The position numbers and the translations under genes were made by a program. From an uncultured Prevotellaceae bacterium (GTDB lineage Bacteria > Bacteroidota > Bacteroidia > Bacteroidales > Bacteroidaceae), in assembly GCA_902801375.1 (NCBI GenBank), contig CADCIB010000007.1, positions 1 to 64,000 of the forward strand: a stretch of 64,000 nt of DNA, read 5' to 3'. Below the pieces are notes generated by a model. It was not told where the DNA came from and ran no database searches. It saw only the letters and a program-made list of their open reading frames with translations. Positions 1 to 9,509 of this stretch are shown in pieces; within the stretch, counting starts at the first letter, position 1, and each line of letters starts with the position of its first letter.

Positions 1-1000
1 TGGATGACCTCCCCTAACCCCTCCGGCCTCACCCCCAGCCCCTCTCCAAGGGGAGAGGGTAGCTTGGGAGGGGGACTTGGAAAGTACATAAGAAAGGAGG
101 GATGACCTCCCCTTGCCCCTCCTGTAGGAGGGGGACTTGGAAAGTACATAAGAAAGGAGGGAAGACCTCCCCTAACCCCTCCTGTAAGAGGGGGACTTGG
201 AAAGTACATAAGAAAGGAGGGTGACCTCCCCTAACCCCTCCTGTAGGAGAGGGACTTAGAAAGTATATAAGAAGGGTGGAAGACCTCCCCTAACCTCTCC
301 TGTAGGAGGGGGACTTGGAAAGTACATAAGAAAGGAGGGTGACCTCCCCTAACCCCTCCTGTAGGAGGGGGACCTGGAAAGTACATAAGAAAGGAGTGGG
401 ACCTCCCCTAACCCCTCCTGTAGGAGGGGGACTTAGAATGTATATGAGAAAGGAGGAATGACCTCCCCTAACCCCTCCTGTAGGAGGGGGACTTGGAAAG
501 TACATAAGAAAGGAGTGGGACCTCCCCTTGCCCCTCCTGAGGAGGGGGACTTGGAAAGTACATAAGAAAGGAGTGGGACCTCCCCTATCCCCTCCTGTAG
601 GAGTGGGACCTGGAAAGTATATAAGAAAAGGAGGGTGACCTCCCCTAACCCCTCCTGTAGGAGGGGGACTTAGAATGTACATGAGAAAGGAGGGTGACCT
701 CCCCTAACCCCTCCTGTAGGAGGGGGACTTGGAAAGTACATAAGAAGGGTGGAAGACCTCCCCTATCCCCTCCTGTAGGAGGGGGACCTGGAAAGTATAT
801 AAGAAAAGGAGGGTGACCTCCCCTAACCCCTCCTGTAGGAGGGGGACTTAGAAAGTACATAAGAAAGGAGGGTGACCTCCCCTAACCCCTCCTGTAGGAG
901 GGGGACTTGGAATGAGTATATGAGAAAAGGAGGAATGACCTCCCCTATCCCCTCCTGTAGGAGGGGGACTTAGAAAGTACATAAGAAAGGAGGGGGACTT
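1..1000. repeat. GC-rich tandem repeat array, about 16 units of ~60 bp
   Basis: The unit runs gacctcccctaacccctcc-tgta-ggagggg, then ggactt, then aaagtacataagaaaggaggg. Each unit holds a hairpin (cccctcc/ggagggg around tgta), and each unit boundary makes a second one (ggaggg/cctccc). I count about 16 copies of the aagtacataagaa segment, with variants such as aagtatataag and aatgtacatgag. The first copy (1-100) is divergent and carries an extra cccctctccaaggggag hairpin. Minus-strand reading frames across the array are periodic repeat translations and not genes. The start of the array lies outside the window. Confidence 0.95.
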
Positions 1001-1027
1001 AGAAAGAGTGCTTGAAGCAAACTGGTT

Positions 1028-1057
1028 CCCCTCCTACAGGAGGGGTTAGGGGAGGTC
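1028..1057 (-). repeat. Inverted half-unit closing the tandem array
   Basis: This 30-bp stretch is the reverse complement of the palindromic half of the upstream unit (cccctcctacaggagggg followed by ttaggggaggtc). It sits 28 bp before the GH43 start codon. An RNA reading out of the array could therefore pair this copy with any upstream unit. Confidence 0.9.
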
Positions 1058-1085
1058 AAGAGTTGAACGAATAAATTATACGGAT

Positions 1086-2069
1086 ATGAACAAAATCTTA
1101 TGGATAGTTAGCCTTTTGCTGGTAGCATCGGCACAGCCTTTGCTTGCCCAAAAGCCGAAGAAAACCAGTGGCAACCCCATCTTCGAAGGGTGGTATGCCG
1201 ACCCAGAGGCAGTGGTGTTTGGCCATCGCTGCTGGGTGTTCCCCACTTTCTCGGCTGAATACGAGAATCAGTTGCACTTCGATGCTTTCTCGTCGAAAGA
1301 CTTGGTCAAGTGGAAGAAACACCCCAACGTGCTCACCAGCGAGAACGTCAGTTGGGCACGCATGGCCATGTGGGCGCCCGCCGTCGTGGAGAAAGACGGG
1401 AAGTACTATCTCTTCTTCTCTGCCAACGACGTCCATCAGGGCGAGGTGGGCGGCATCGGCGTGGCCGTGAGCAAGAAGCCTGGCGGTCCTTACAAGGACG
1501 CGCTGGGGCATCCGCTGATACAGGATATCGTGAACGGCGCACAGCCCATCGACCAATTCGTGTTTTGCGACAATGGACAATATTATATGTATTATGGTGG
1601 TTGGCGCCATTGCAACGTGGTGCGGCTGGCCGATGACCTGCTCAGCATTGTACCCTTTCCAGACGGCACACTCTACAAGGAGATCACCCCAGAGAACTAT
1701 GTGGAGGGACCGTTCATGCTGAAGCGCAATGGCAAATACTACTTCATGTGGAGCGAAGGAGGGTGGGGCGGCCCCGACTACTGTGTGAGCTACGCCATCA
1801 GCGACTCGCCTTTCGGTCCGTTCCATCGCATTGGGAAAATCTTGCAGCAAGACCCGCAAGTGGCCACCAGCGCCGGCCATCATTCCGTCGTCCGTGGGGC
1901 TGGCCCCGATGAGTATTACATTGTCTATCATCGTCGGCCGAAAGGGGAGACGGCGCGCGACTTCCGCGTGACCTGCATCGACCGCCTGGAGTTCGACAGC
2001 GAAGGAATGATCCGTCCCGTGAAGATGACCTTCGAAGGCGTGAAGGCCACCAAAGTGAAACAACATTAA
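1086..2069 (+). CDS. Secreted glycoside hydrolase family 43-like enzyme
   Basis: 327 residues with an N-terminal signal peptide (about residues 1-21, ending LLAQ). It has the five-bladed propeller signature of GH43/GH32-type enzymes: Asp39 in YADPEAV (expected general base), WAPAVV near residue 98, Asp156 in IDQFVF (expected pKa modulator) and Glu207 in VEGPFM (expected general acid). Family knowledge suggests hydrolysis of arabinosyl, xylosyl or galactosyl linkages; the exact substrate cannot be read from sequence. It is followed after 10 bp by the 670-residue protein, so the two are probably co-transcribed. The leader begins directly after the hairpin array. The family assignment is firm, the substrate open. 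Confidence 0.85.
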   Translation: MNKILWIVSLLLVASAQPLLAQKPKKTSGNPIFEGWYADPEAVVFGHRCWVFPTFSAEYENQLHFDAFSSKDLVKWKKHPNVLTSENVSWARMAMWAPAVVEKDGKYYLFFSANDVHQGEVGGIGVAVSKKPGGPYKDALGHPLIQDIVNGAQPIDQFVFCDNGQYYMYYGGWRHCNVVRLADDLLSIVPFPDGTLYKEITPENYVEGPFMLKRNGKYYFMWSEGGWGGPDYCVSYAISDSPFGPFHRIGKILQQDPQVATSAGHHSVVRGAGPDEYYIVYHRRPKGETARDFRVTCIDRLEFDSEGMIRPVKMTFEGVKATKVKQH

Positions 2070-2079
2070 ACTCACAATA

Positions 2080-4092
2080 ATGAAAAACCTGAAATTGATG
2101 GGGGCCATCGTGGTCTTCCTTCTGTGCGGCAGCAGTTTGTCGGCAGAAACCATTCCCGTGAATTACAGCCTGAGCCTAAAGCGACCAGGCAATCCTGCAA
2201 TCAGCTATCCACTCCACGCTGAGGGCAATGCCCTGCGTGCCGACCAATCGCTGCCCCTGACTATCTGTCAGGAACAGACGACCGACGGTGGCGACGTGCG
2301 CCTGACAGTTACTTTGACCGCTACAGAGCGCGTGTATTTCAACCTTGCCGCATCGCTGCCTACCACCTATCTGACAGGCGATTGCGACTTTTACCTGCCA
2401 GGTTTCTGGTATCATCAGAATCTGCGCTCTCCACGCGAGGCTCCTTCGTTCCATACTTCGAAGAGCTGGAACTTCCGCGAAGACCGCTTGTCGTCGCCCC
2501 TGACGGGTGTCTTTGACAGCACTTCAGGCCAGTCGCTCACCATCATGCGCCTGCTCGATGAGCCCGCTGAGGCCCTAACCACCCATCAGGAAGGAGAAGT
2601 GATCTTAGGCGGCAAGACCTCGTTGGGCTATCTCGGCTTCGACGGCGAAACAGGACACGTGGCGCTCACCTTCGGCTATCCCTACGTGGAAACGCCTAAG
2701 CGATATATCCGCAAGCTCACCCTCGCCCCGGCAATCACCACCTTTGCCAAATTGGAAAAGGGCGAGACACTGACCCTGAAGTGGCTTGTTCACCAGGGCG
2801 AGGCGCAGGACTACGGACAGTTTGTGGCACAGACTTGGCAGCAGTGTATGGACCGTCTGGCTCCGCAACCCATCCATCCGCTCTACACCCCGCAGGAGAT
2901 GAAGGCGCAACTGGCCAACTATTTCCGTAAGGGCTACGTGGACAAGTATCCCTTGAAATACCATTCTGGCATCAGCATCCGCTGCGACGACTGCCAGCCC
3001 ATCGACCACGTGCAGCTTGGCTTCTGCGGGCGCGTGTTGCTCAATGCCTTCAATGCGCTGGAATATGGCGAGCAGACGGGCGAGCGAGAGCTGGTGCGCA
3101 TGGGACAGGAAATCTTCGACAGCTGGCTCCAGCATGGTTTCACGGCTAAGGGCTACTTTAAAGAGGACATGCGCATCGCGCAAGGCATTCCCACCGATGA
3201 GGACTGCGTGCACAGCATCCGCCAGCAGTCGGAGGCCGTCTATGCCGTGCTCCATTACCTGCGCTACGAGAAGCTCCACGGTCGGCAGCACCCTGAGTGG
3301 GAGCAGAAAATGCGCACACTGATGGGCAGCATGCTGGAATTGCAGAAGTCCGACGGACATTTCCCCCGCAAATACCGCGACGACCACAGCGATGTGGATG
3401 CCTCAGGAGGCAGTACACCCAGCGCCACCTCGACGCTGGTCATGGCCTACAAGTATTTTGGCGATAAGCGTTTCCTGAAAGCTGCGCGCCTGTCGGTGGA
3501 CTATCTGGAGCAGAACATCATCTCGAAGAGCGACTATTTCTCGTCGACCCTTGATGCCAATTGCGAGGACAAGGAAGCCGCCATCAGTGCCGTCACGGCC
3601 ACCTATTACCTGGCGATGGTCAGCAAGAAGCAAGAGAGAGCCCGCTACATCGCGCTATGCCAGAAGGCTGCCTATTTCGCCTTGTCGTGGTACTATCTGT
3701 GGGATGTGCCTTTCGCCCAAGGGCAGATGTTGGGCGACCTGGGACTGAAGTCGCGTGGCTGGAGCAATGTGTCGGTGGAGAACAACCACATCGACGTGTT
3801 TGTCTTCGAACTGCCGCATATCGTGGAGTGGCTGGCCCAGCAGACTGGCGAGCAGCGTTTCCAACAGATACATGATGTCATTTGCTCGTCGCTCAACCAG
3901 CTGTTGCCCACCCCGCAGCGTCTGTGCGGCATCGGCGTGCCTGGCTACAATCCCGAAGTGGTGCAGCATACCCAGTGGGACTATGGCCGCAACGGCAAAG
4001 GATTCTACAACGACATCTTCGCACCAGGCTGGACGGTGGCCTCGCTTTGGGAACTTTATTCCCCGCAGCGCACTGTCGACTTCCTGAAATAA
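2080..4092 (+). CDS. Secreted protein, probably an (alpha/alpha)6-barrel carbohydrate-active enzyme
   Basis: 670 residues with a signal peptide ending near SLSAET. Residues 25-250 look beta-rich. From about 265 to the end there are recurring helical hairpins with aromatic and acidic residues (QLGFCGRVLLNAF, DGHFPRKYRDDHSD, LDANCEDKEAAISAV, NNHIDVFVFELPHIV), the pattern of six-hairpin glycosidases and related lyases. I do not recognise a named family. It lies 10 bp after the GH43-type gene and probably acts with it on the same glycan outside the cytoplasm. No sorting tail or lipobox is visible. It could be a hydrolase or a polysaccharide lyase. Confidence 0.7.
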   Translation: MKNLKLMGAIVVFLLCGSSLSAETIPVNYSLSLKRPGNPAISYPLHAEGNALRADQSLPLTICQEQTTDGGDVRLTVTLTATERVYFNLAASLPTTYLTGDCDFYLPGFWYHQNLRSPREAPSFHTSKSWNFREDRLSSPLTGVFDSTSGQSLTIMRLLDEPAEALTTHQEGEVILGGKTSLGYLGFDGETGHVALTFGYPYVETPKRYIRKLTLAPAITTFAKLEKGETLTLKWLVHQGEAQDYGQFVAQTWQQCMDRLAPQPIHPLYTPQEMKAQLANYFRKGYVDKYPLKYHSGISIRCDDCQPIDHVQLGFCGRVLLNAFNALEYGEQTGERELVRMGQEIFDSWLQHGFTAKGYFKEDMRIAQGIPTDEDCVHSIRQQSEAVYAVLHYLRYEKLHGRQHPEWEQKMRTLMGSMLELQKSDGHFPRKYRDDHSDVDASGGSTPSATSTLVMAYKYFGDKRFLKAARLSVDYLEQNIISKSDYFSSTLDANCEDKEAAISAVTATYYLAMVSKKQERARYIALCQKAAYFALSWYYLWDVPFAQGQMLGDLGLKSRGWSNVSVENNHIDVFVFELPHIVEWLAQQTGEQRFQQIHDVICSSLNQLLPTPQRLCGIGVPGYNPEVVQHTQWDYGRNGKGFYNDIFAPGWTVASLWELYSPQRTVDFLK

Positions 4093-4157
4093 TTCGTGAG
4101 TGTAGTGCAGAAAATCCACCCAATGGGCGATTTTAGGCATTTGGGCACTGAAATACA

Positions 4158-4219
4158 GCGCTGATTTTCGTTATACACTCCGCCACTTTCGGAATTTATA
4201 ACTTATTGATATTCAGCGC
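4158..4219. promoter_or_regulatory. Paired inverted half-sites upstream of the SusC operon
   Basis: GCGCTGA at 4158-4164 and TCAGCGC at 4213-4219 form an inverted pair 48 bp apart, with TTATACA between them (4171). The right part, taacttattgatattcagc, recurs upstream of the third GLUG gene (25542-25560). The half-site pair recurs ahead of the first GH31 gene (13754-13792). It is a candidate operator; the protein that binds it is unknown. Confidence 0.45.
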
Positions 4220-4290
4220 AAAGAGAAAAGTATCATCTCATTGTGGATGATACATTTCTTTTTATATGTGCGTGTATGCGCGTTTTTGCG

Positions 4291-4298
4291 TAACTTTG
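4291..4298 (+). promoter_or_regulatory. Bacteroidetes -7 promoter element for the SusC operon
   Basis: TAACTTTG matches the Bacteroidetes consensus TAnnTTTG. It lies 45 bp before the SusC start codon. No good TTTG -33 element is visible, which suggests an activator-dependent promoter. Confidence 0.6.
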
Positions 4299-4343
4299 CA
4301 GCATCATTTCCTTTCGTGAATTCAAACTATAAATTTCAAGAAT

Positions 4344-7300
4344 ATGATAAAACAACGACTTCAATCTCTCCGAGCCACATTGCCTGGAAGTCTGATGACT
4401 TGTCTGCTGGCCATGTTGCTCTTGACGATGCCCGTCGAGTCGAAGGCTCAGGCGGACGGCGCGTCGAAAAGTGTGGTGACGGGTATGGTAACCGATGCCG
4501 AGAAGCAACCGCTCATCGGTGTGACCGTCACAGTGGTGGGAACCGAAATCCGCGCCGTAACCGATCTCGACGGTATGTTCAAGATTTCTGCCCCGATGAA
4601 GAGTAGTACAGAATTGGAGTTCAACTACATCGGCTTCAAGCGCAAGACGGTGAAGGTGAATGGTGCAAAACTCCTCAACATTCAGATGGAAGAAGAGACC
4701 AACGAGTTTGAGGAAGTGGTGGTCACTGGTTATGCCTCGCAGAAGAAGGCATCCATCATCGGTGCCATCGAGACCATCCAGCCCACAGAGCTCAGTTTCG
4801 GTACTACGCGTACATTATCTAATAACCTGGCTGGTAAGCTCTCGGGTGTCATCGGTATCCAGCGTTCGGGTGAGCCAGGCTACGACGACTCCAACTTCTG
4901 GATTCGTGGTATCTCCACTTTCTCAGGTAGCAACAACCCGCTGATTCTCATCGACGGTGTGGCCCGTGACCTGAACAACGTGGATGTTTCGGAAATTGAG
5001 TCGTTCTCCGTACTGAAAGACGCTTCGGCCTCGGCCATGTACGGTGTGCGAGGTGCCAACGGTGTGATTGTCATCACCACCAAGCGTGGTAAGATAGGTG
5101 CGCCGCAGGTGCGTTTCCATTTGGAGCATGCCATCAACGAGCCCACGCAGCTGCCGAAGTTCCTCAATGCTCCCGACTACATGACCCTGCTCAACGAGCT
5201 GGCCTTGCAGGACGGTACGGTGCAGCCCTTCACGCAGCAGCAGATCGACCGCACACGTTCGGGCTATGACCCCGACCTCTATCCCGACGTAAACTGGGTG
5301 GACGCCATCACAAAAGACTACTCATATACAACCCGCGGCAATGTCGACATCAGCGGTGGTAGCGACTTCCTTCGCTACAGCATCGTGGCCTCCTACTTCA
5401 AGGAGGGCGGCATCTTGGAACAAGACAAGAGCCTGATTGTCGACAATGCCACCAACAACCAGCAGTTCAACCTGCGCACCAACATCGACATGGACGTGAC
5501 GAAGACTACGCTCTTGCGCGTCAACATCGGTGGTTATCTGAACCGCTTCAAGAAGCAGCGCTGTAACACCGACGATGCTTTCGGACAGGCTTTCCGCACA
5601 CTGCCCTTCGTCCATCCTGCCCGCTATAGCGATGGTGCCATTCCAAAGATTTCGAATCGTGCCAACCCTTGGCAGACCGTCACCCAGCAGGGTTACGACT
5701 TCATCACTTCATCGAAGATTCAGACATTGTTCAGCGTAGAGCAAGACCTGCGACAGATTACCAAGGGCTTGAAGGCCAAGGCTTTGTTCAGCTTCGACCG
5801 TTGGAATCGCAGCCGCCGCAGCCGCACCGCCAATCCTGGAACAGTGTTCCCGGCAACGGGCCGCGACGAGGAAGGCAACCTCATCTACAGCCAGTTCGAG
5901 ACAGGCGACGAGTCGATGGGCTCAGAGCAAGGAACAGAATATGGTAACACGAACGTCTACTTCGAAGCCGACGTGATGTACAACCGTCGCTTTGGCAAGC
6001 TCGACCTCGATGCCCTCTTCCTCTACAACCAGCAGGCCTACGACGATGGCAGCATCCAGGACTACAGAAAGCAGGGCGTGGCCGGACGTCTGTCGCTCAC
6101 CTACGACAACCGCTACGTCACGGAGTTCAACTTCGGCTACAACGGCTCGGAGAACTTCGCCAAAGGTAAGCGCTTCGGTTTCTTCCCCTCGTTTGCCATC
6201 GGTTGGCTCATGAGTGAGGAACCCTGGATGGAAAAGATGAAAAGCACTTTCCACAAGATAAAGTTCCGCGCCAGCATTGGTCAGGCCGGTGACGACAACA
6301 TCGGTGGCCGCCGCTTTGCCTATCTCGGCACACTCTATACCGACCAGGAAGGCTACTCTTGGGGTACCACAGGGCAGCGCAGCTACAGCGGTATCACTGA
6401 GGGTGATATCGGTGTCGATAACCTGACGTGGGAAACCGTGACGAAGGCCAACCTTGGCGTGGAGCTTGGTCTCTGGGACATCGTCGACCTGAATTTCGAT
6501 ATCTTCCGCGAGAAGCGCAAGAACATCTTCATGCAGCGCACCATTGTTCCCACACAGAGCGGTTTCGTACAGGCACCGTGGGCCAACTTCGGTAAGGTGA
6601 CCAACCAAGGTATCGAAGTGACGCTCAACCTGCATAAGCAGTGGAACAAAGACCTCTTCACCTCGGCCTACGGAAACTTCACCTACGCCAAAAACCGCGT
6701 CGACGAGAAGGATGAGCCCGACGTGCTGAAGGGAACCCACCGTTCGCAGACTGGTCGTTCGATGAACGAGCTCTGGGGCTTGACCGCCGAGCGTCTGTTC
6801 ACCGCCGACGACTTCAATGCTGACGGTACGCTGAAGAATGGCATTCCTGCCCAGGAAGGCGTGGGCGCCGTGACGCTCCACCCGGGCGACATCAAGTATG
6901 TGGATGTCAATAAAGACGGCGTCATCACTGAGGAAGATGAAGGCTACATTGGCGGAACGGAAGATCCGCGCATGGTCTATGGCTTCGGTGCCGTGATCAG
7001 CTACAAGAACGTCGACTTCAACTTCTTCTTCCAGGGTTCGGGCGACATGTACCGAGTCATCGGACAGCAGCCCTACTTCCTGCCTGGCGGCGGAACGACT
7101 ACCGAGGGTAATGCCTACGCTAAGAACATCAACGACCGCTGGACCGACAGCAACCAAGACGCCTACGCCTTCTGGCCCCGACTGTCGTACGGTCCGAACG
7201 TCAACAACTATCGCCGCTCCACCTGGTGGAAGAAAGACATGAGTTTCCTCCGCTGTAAGACCGTCGAGATAGGCTACACCTTCCCGAAGTCTTGGTTCCA

Positions 7301-7457
7301 GAGCCTCTATGTAAAGAGCCTCCGCGTCTACGTCAGCGGCAACAACCTCTTCTGCGTTTCCAAGTTCAAGCTCTGGGATCCCGAGCTGGGTACCAACGAC
7401 GGACTGAAATATCCGATGAACCGTTCCATCATGTTCGGTATGGATTTGAACTTCTAA
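4344..7457 (+). CDS. SusC/RagA-family TonB-dependent outer-membrane transporter
   Basis: 1037 residues. A long signal region ends near SKAQADG. It is followed by a carboxypeptidase-regulatory-like beta-sandwich (about residues 47-125; VVTGMVTDAEKQPLIGVTV), a TonB-box-like EEVVVTGY, a plug domain (IIGAIETIQPTEL, IRGISTFSG, SVLKDASASAMYGVRGANGVIVITTK) and a C-terminal beta-barrel. SusC proteins import oligosaccharides across the outer membrane with energy from TonB and work with a SusD lid. SusD follows after 20-44 bp, depending on which start is used, and then SusE-like and GH43 genes. Length and all landmarks are typical. The glycan is unknown, but the GH43 partner suggests an arabinose- or xylose-containing oligosaccharide. 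Confidence 0.96.
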   Translation: MIKQRLQSLRATLPGSLMTCLLAMLLLTMPVESKAQADGASKSVVTGMVTDAEKQPLIGVTVTVVGTEIRAVTDLDGMFKISAPMKSSTELEFNYIGFKRKTVKVNGAKLLNIQMEEETNEFEEVVVTGYASQKKASIIGAIETIQPTELSFGTTRTLSNNLAGKLSGVIGIQRSGEPGYDDSNFWIRGISTFSGSNNPLILIDGVARDLNNVDVSEIESFSVLKDASASAMYGVRGANGVIVITTKRGKIGAPQVRFHLEHAINEPTQLPKFLNAPDYMTLLNELALQDGTVQPFTQQQIDRTRSGYDPDLYPDVNWVDAITKDYSYTTRGNVDISGGSDFLRYSIVASYFKEGGILEQDKSLIVDNATNNQQFNLRTNIDMDVTKTTLLRVNIGGYLNRFKKQRCNTDDAFGQAFRTLPFVHPARYSDGAIPKISNRANPWQTVTQQGYDFITSSKIQTLFSVEQDLRQITKGLKAKALFSFDRWNRSRRSRTANPGTVFPATGRDEEGNLIYSQFETGDESMGSEQGTEYGNTNVYFEADVMYNRRFGKLDLDALFLYNQQAYDDGSIQDYRKQGVAGRLSLTYDNRYVTEFNFGYNGSENFAKGKRFGFFPSFAIGWLMSEEPWMEKMKSTFHKIKFRASIGQAGDDNIGGRRFAYLGTLYTDQEGYSWGTTGQRSYSGITEGDIGVDNLTWETVTKANLGVELGLWDIVDLNFDIFREKRKNIFMQRTIVPTQSGFVQAPWANFGKVTNQGIEVTLNLHKQWNKDLFTSAYGNFTYAKNRVDEKDEPDVLKGTHRSQTGRSMNELWGLTAERLFTADDFNADGTLKNGIPAQEGVGAVTLHPGDIKYVDVNKDGVITEEDEGYIGGTEDPRMVYGFGAVISYKNVDFNFFFQGSGDMYRVIGQQPYFLPGGGTTTEGNAYAKNINDRWTDSNQDAYAFWPRLSYGPNVNNYRRSTWWKKDMSFLRCKTVEIGYTFPKSWFQSLYVKSLRVYVSGNNLFCVSKFKLWDPELGTNDGLKYPMNRSIMFGMDLNF

Positions 7458-7501
7458 AGCATTGAACATTCAAAACATTGAAACATAAAACAACAAGCGT
7501 T

Positions 7502-9445
7502 ATGAAAACCAAGATAAAGAACCTGAAATGTTTTGTTCTCGGCTTTACCGTATGTTGCGGTTTCGCCGCAACGGTCAATTCCTGCTCCGACTACCTCGAC
7601 AAGGAACCCGATACGGAGCTGACCACCGAGATGGTATTCGAGAACCGCGACAAGGTCTACTCATGGCTCGGCTATGTGTACAACATCATCCACAACCCCG
7701 ACAAGTGGGCACTGACCGCCGACGGCTATGAAGTGTTTGCCGATGACATCACGCCCTCCATGCGCTGGCAGCAGTGGGACTGGGGCGGCGTCATCCCGAA
7801 GATCATGGGACAGTGGACCATCAACTCCACCTGGGGCGGCAACCTTTGGCATATGATGCCCCGTTACATCCGTCACGGCTACATCTTCAACAATATGGTG
7901 AAGGCCATGCCTGACCACGATCTGCCGCAGTCGGAAATCGACAATATGAAAAACGAAGTGAAGTTCCTCTGCGCCTACGCCTGGTGGCAGATGGCCGAGA
8001 ACTACGGAGGTATCCCCTTCAAGCCCGACTATATCGCCCCCACCGACTTCACGCTCTCTGAGCTGATGGTGGGCCAGTCGAAGTTCGACGATGTGGTGGA
8101 CTACTGCGACAAGCAGATGTATGAGGCTGCCATGGCGCTGCCCGCCGTCTACGACGACCCCTCGAAGTATGGTCGCATCAACCGCATCATGGCCCTGACC
8201 GTACGCTCGCGCATGCTGCTCTTCGCCGCCAGCCCTCTGGTGAACGGCAACACCTGGTACACCAACTATGTGAACGACCAAGGTGAGCAGATATTCAACA
8301 CCACCTACGACCACAACAAATGGATCAAGGCTGTCGAGGCCTGCAAGCTCTGCATCGATGAGGCTGAGAAAGCCGGCTATGCACTCTACGTGGAGATGGG
8401 ACCCAACGGCAAGCCCGATCCCTTCATGTCGACCTATAACGTGCACATCAAGCGTTGGAGCGAAGGCAACCACGAGATCACCTTCCCCGTGACCAAAGGC
8501 AATAGCTATCGCGACACGTTCCTCCGTACGGCCTCCGTGCGTGAGTATGGCGGTGGCAACGGCCTCGGTGTCTATCAGGGACTCGTCGACGCCTTCTTCA
8601 CGCGCAACGGACTGCCCATCGACGATCCTAACTCAGGCTACACAGAGGAAGGATTCTCTACCACCATCGACGACCGCTCCTCCGAGACCACATGGGAGTA
8701 TGGCACGGGCGTAGCCGGTGAGGTCACCTCGCGCGGTACCTATAATATGTATTGCAATCGTGAGCCGCGCTTCTACAATGCCGTGTCGTTCCATGGCTCT
8801 TGGCTCGCCGTGGGCAACCGCAAGTACAACTTCTTCCTCAACGGCCGCGACAACATTCAGACCTCTTCGCCCCACGACTCACCGCAGAACGGCTACCTCG
8901 TGCGCAAAGGCCTGAACGTGCTCGACAACTACCTCACGGGCGCCATCACCGACCGTCAGGGCTTCACCTATCGTCTAGCTTTCACCTATCTCGACTATGC
9001 TGAGGCCGTCAACGAGGCCTACGACACGGGCGAGGCACGCCAGCAGGCACTCATCTATCTGAATCGTATTCGCGAACGTGCCGGCGTGCGTAAGTACACC
9101 TTCGACCCCGTCGAGCTGACCGACGAAGAGTTTATCCACATCGACAACACCCAGGCTGAGGTGCGTCGCGTGGTACGTGCCGAGCGCCGCGTAGAGCTCT
9201 GCTGCGAGAACAACCGCTGGTATGACATCCGCCGTTGGATTGATGCCGAGAACCTGCCCGAGATGTGTGGCGACGACTGGGGCATGAACGCCCAGGGCCG
9301 CAACCAGAACGAGTTCTTCCAGCGCACCGTCTATCAGACACGCGTATGGAAGCGCCAATACTACTGGATGCCCATCTACATCGATGAATATGAGAAGAAC
9401 CCCAACCTCCGCGAGGCTCCCTTCTGGGTGATAGGCGAAGAGTAG
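7502..9445 (+). CDS. SusD/RagB-family surface glycan-binding lipoprotein
   Basis: 647 residues from the ATG at 7502. An in-frame ATG at 7478 would add eight residues, but the shorter start gives the more usual signal peptide. The lipobox VNSC places the lipidated Cys at residue 28, followed by SDYLDKEPDTELT, a standard mature SusD N-terminus. The C-terminal half has the hallmark motifs YAEAVNEAY, ALIYLNRIRERAGV and VVRAERRVELCCENNRWYDIRRW. SusD proteins form a hinged lid on SusC and capture the glycan. Position directly after SusC confirms the role. Confidence 0.96.
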   Translation: MKTKIKNLKCFVLGFTVCCGFAATVNSCSDYLDKEPDTELTTEMVFENRDKVYSWLGYVYNIIHNPDKWALTADGYEVFADDITPSMRWQQWDWGGVIPKIMGQWTINSTWGGNLWHMMPRYIRHGYIFNNMVKAMPDHDLPQSEIDNMKNEVKFLCAYAWWQMAENYGGIPFKPDYIAPTDFTLSELMVGQSKFDDVVDYCDKQMYEAAMALPAVYDDPSKYGRINRIMALTVRSRMLLFAASPLVNGNTWYTNYVNDQGEQIFNTTYDHNKWIKAVEACKLCIDEAEKAGYALYVEMGPNGKPDPFMSTYNVHIKRWSEGNHEITFPVTKGNSYRDTFLRTASVREYGGGNGLGVYQGLVDAFFTRNGLPIDDPNSGYTEEGFSTTIDDRSSETTWEYGTGVAGEVTSRGTYNMYCNREPRFYNAVSFHGSWLAVGNRKYNFFLNGRDNIQTSSPHDSPQNGYLVRKGLNVLDNYLTGAITDRQGFTYRLAFTYLDYAEAVNEAYDTGEARQQALIYLNRIRERAGVRKYTFDPVELTDEEFIHIDNTQAEVRRVVRAERRVELCCENNRWYDIRRWIDAENLPEMCGDDWGMNAQGRNQNEFFQRTVYQTRVWKRQYYWMPIYIDEYEKNPNLREAPFWVIGEE

Positions 9446-9509
9446 GCACCATCCATCAGTCATCGTACTTGCGAAGCAATACATCGTAATTCAAACATAA
9501 ACATCAAAC

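Noticed and set aside
290..860. Minus-strand reading frames of 130 and 71 residues in the tandem array
   Set aside because: They are periodic translations of the 60-bp repeat (PPPTGGVRGG-like), with no start context or homology.
1..1000. CRISPR array
   Set aside because: Units are contiguous near-copies with no unique spacers, and no cas genes are present.
5922..7469. 515-residue antisense frame in SusC
   Set aside because: Shadow of the SusC barrel-coding region.
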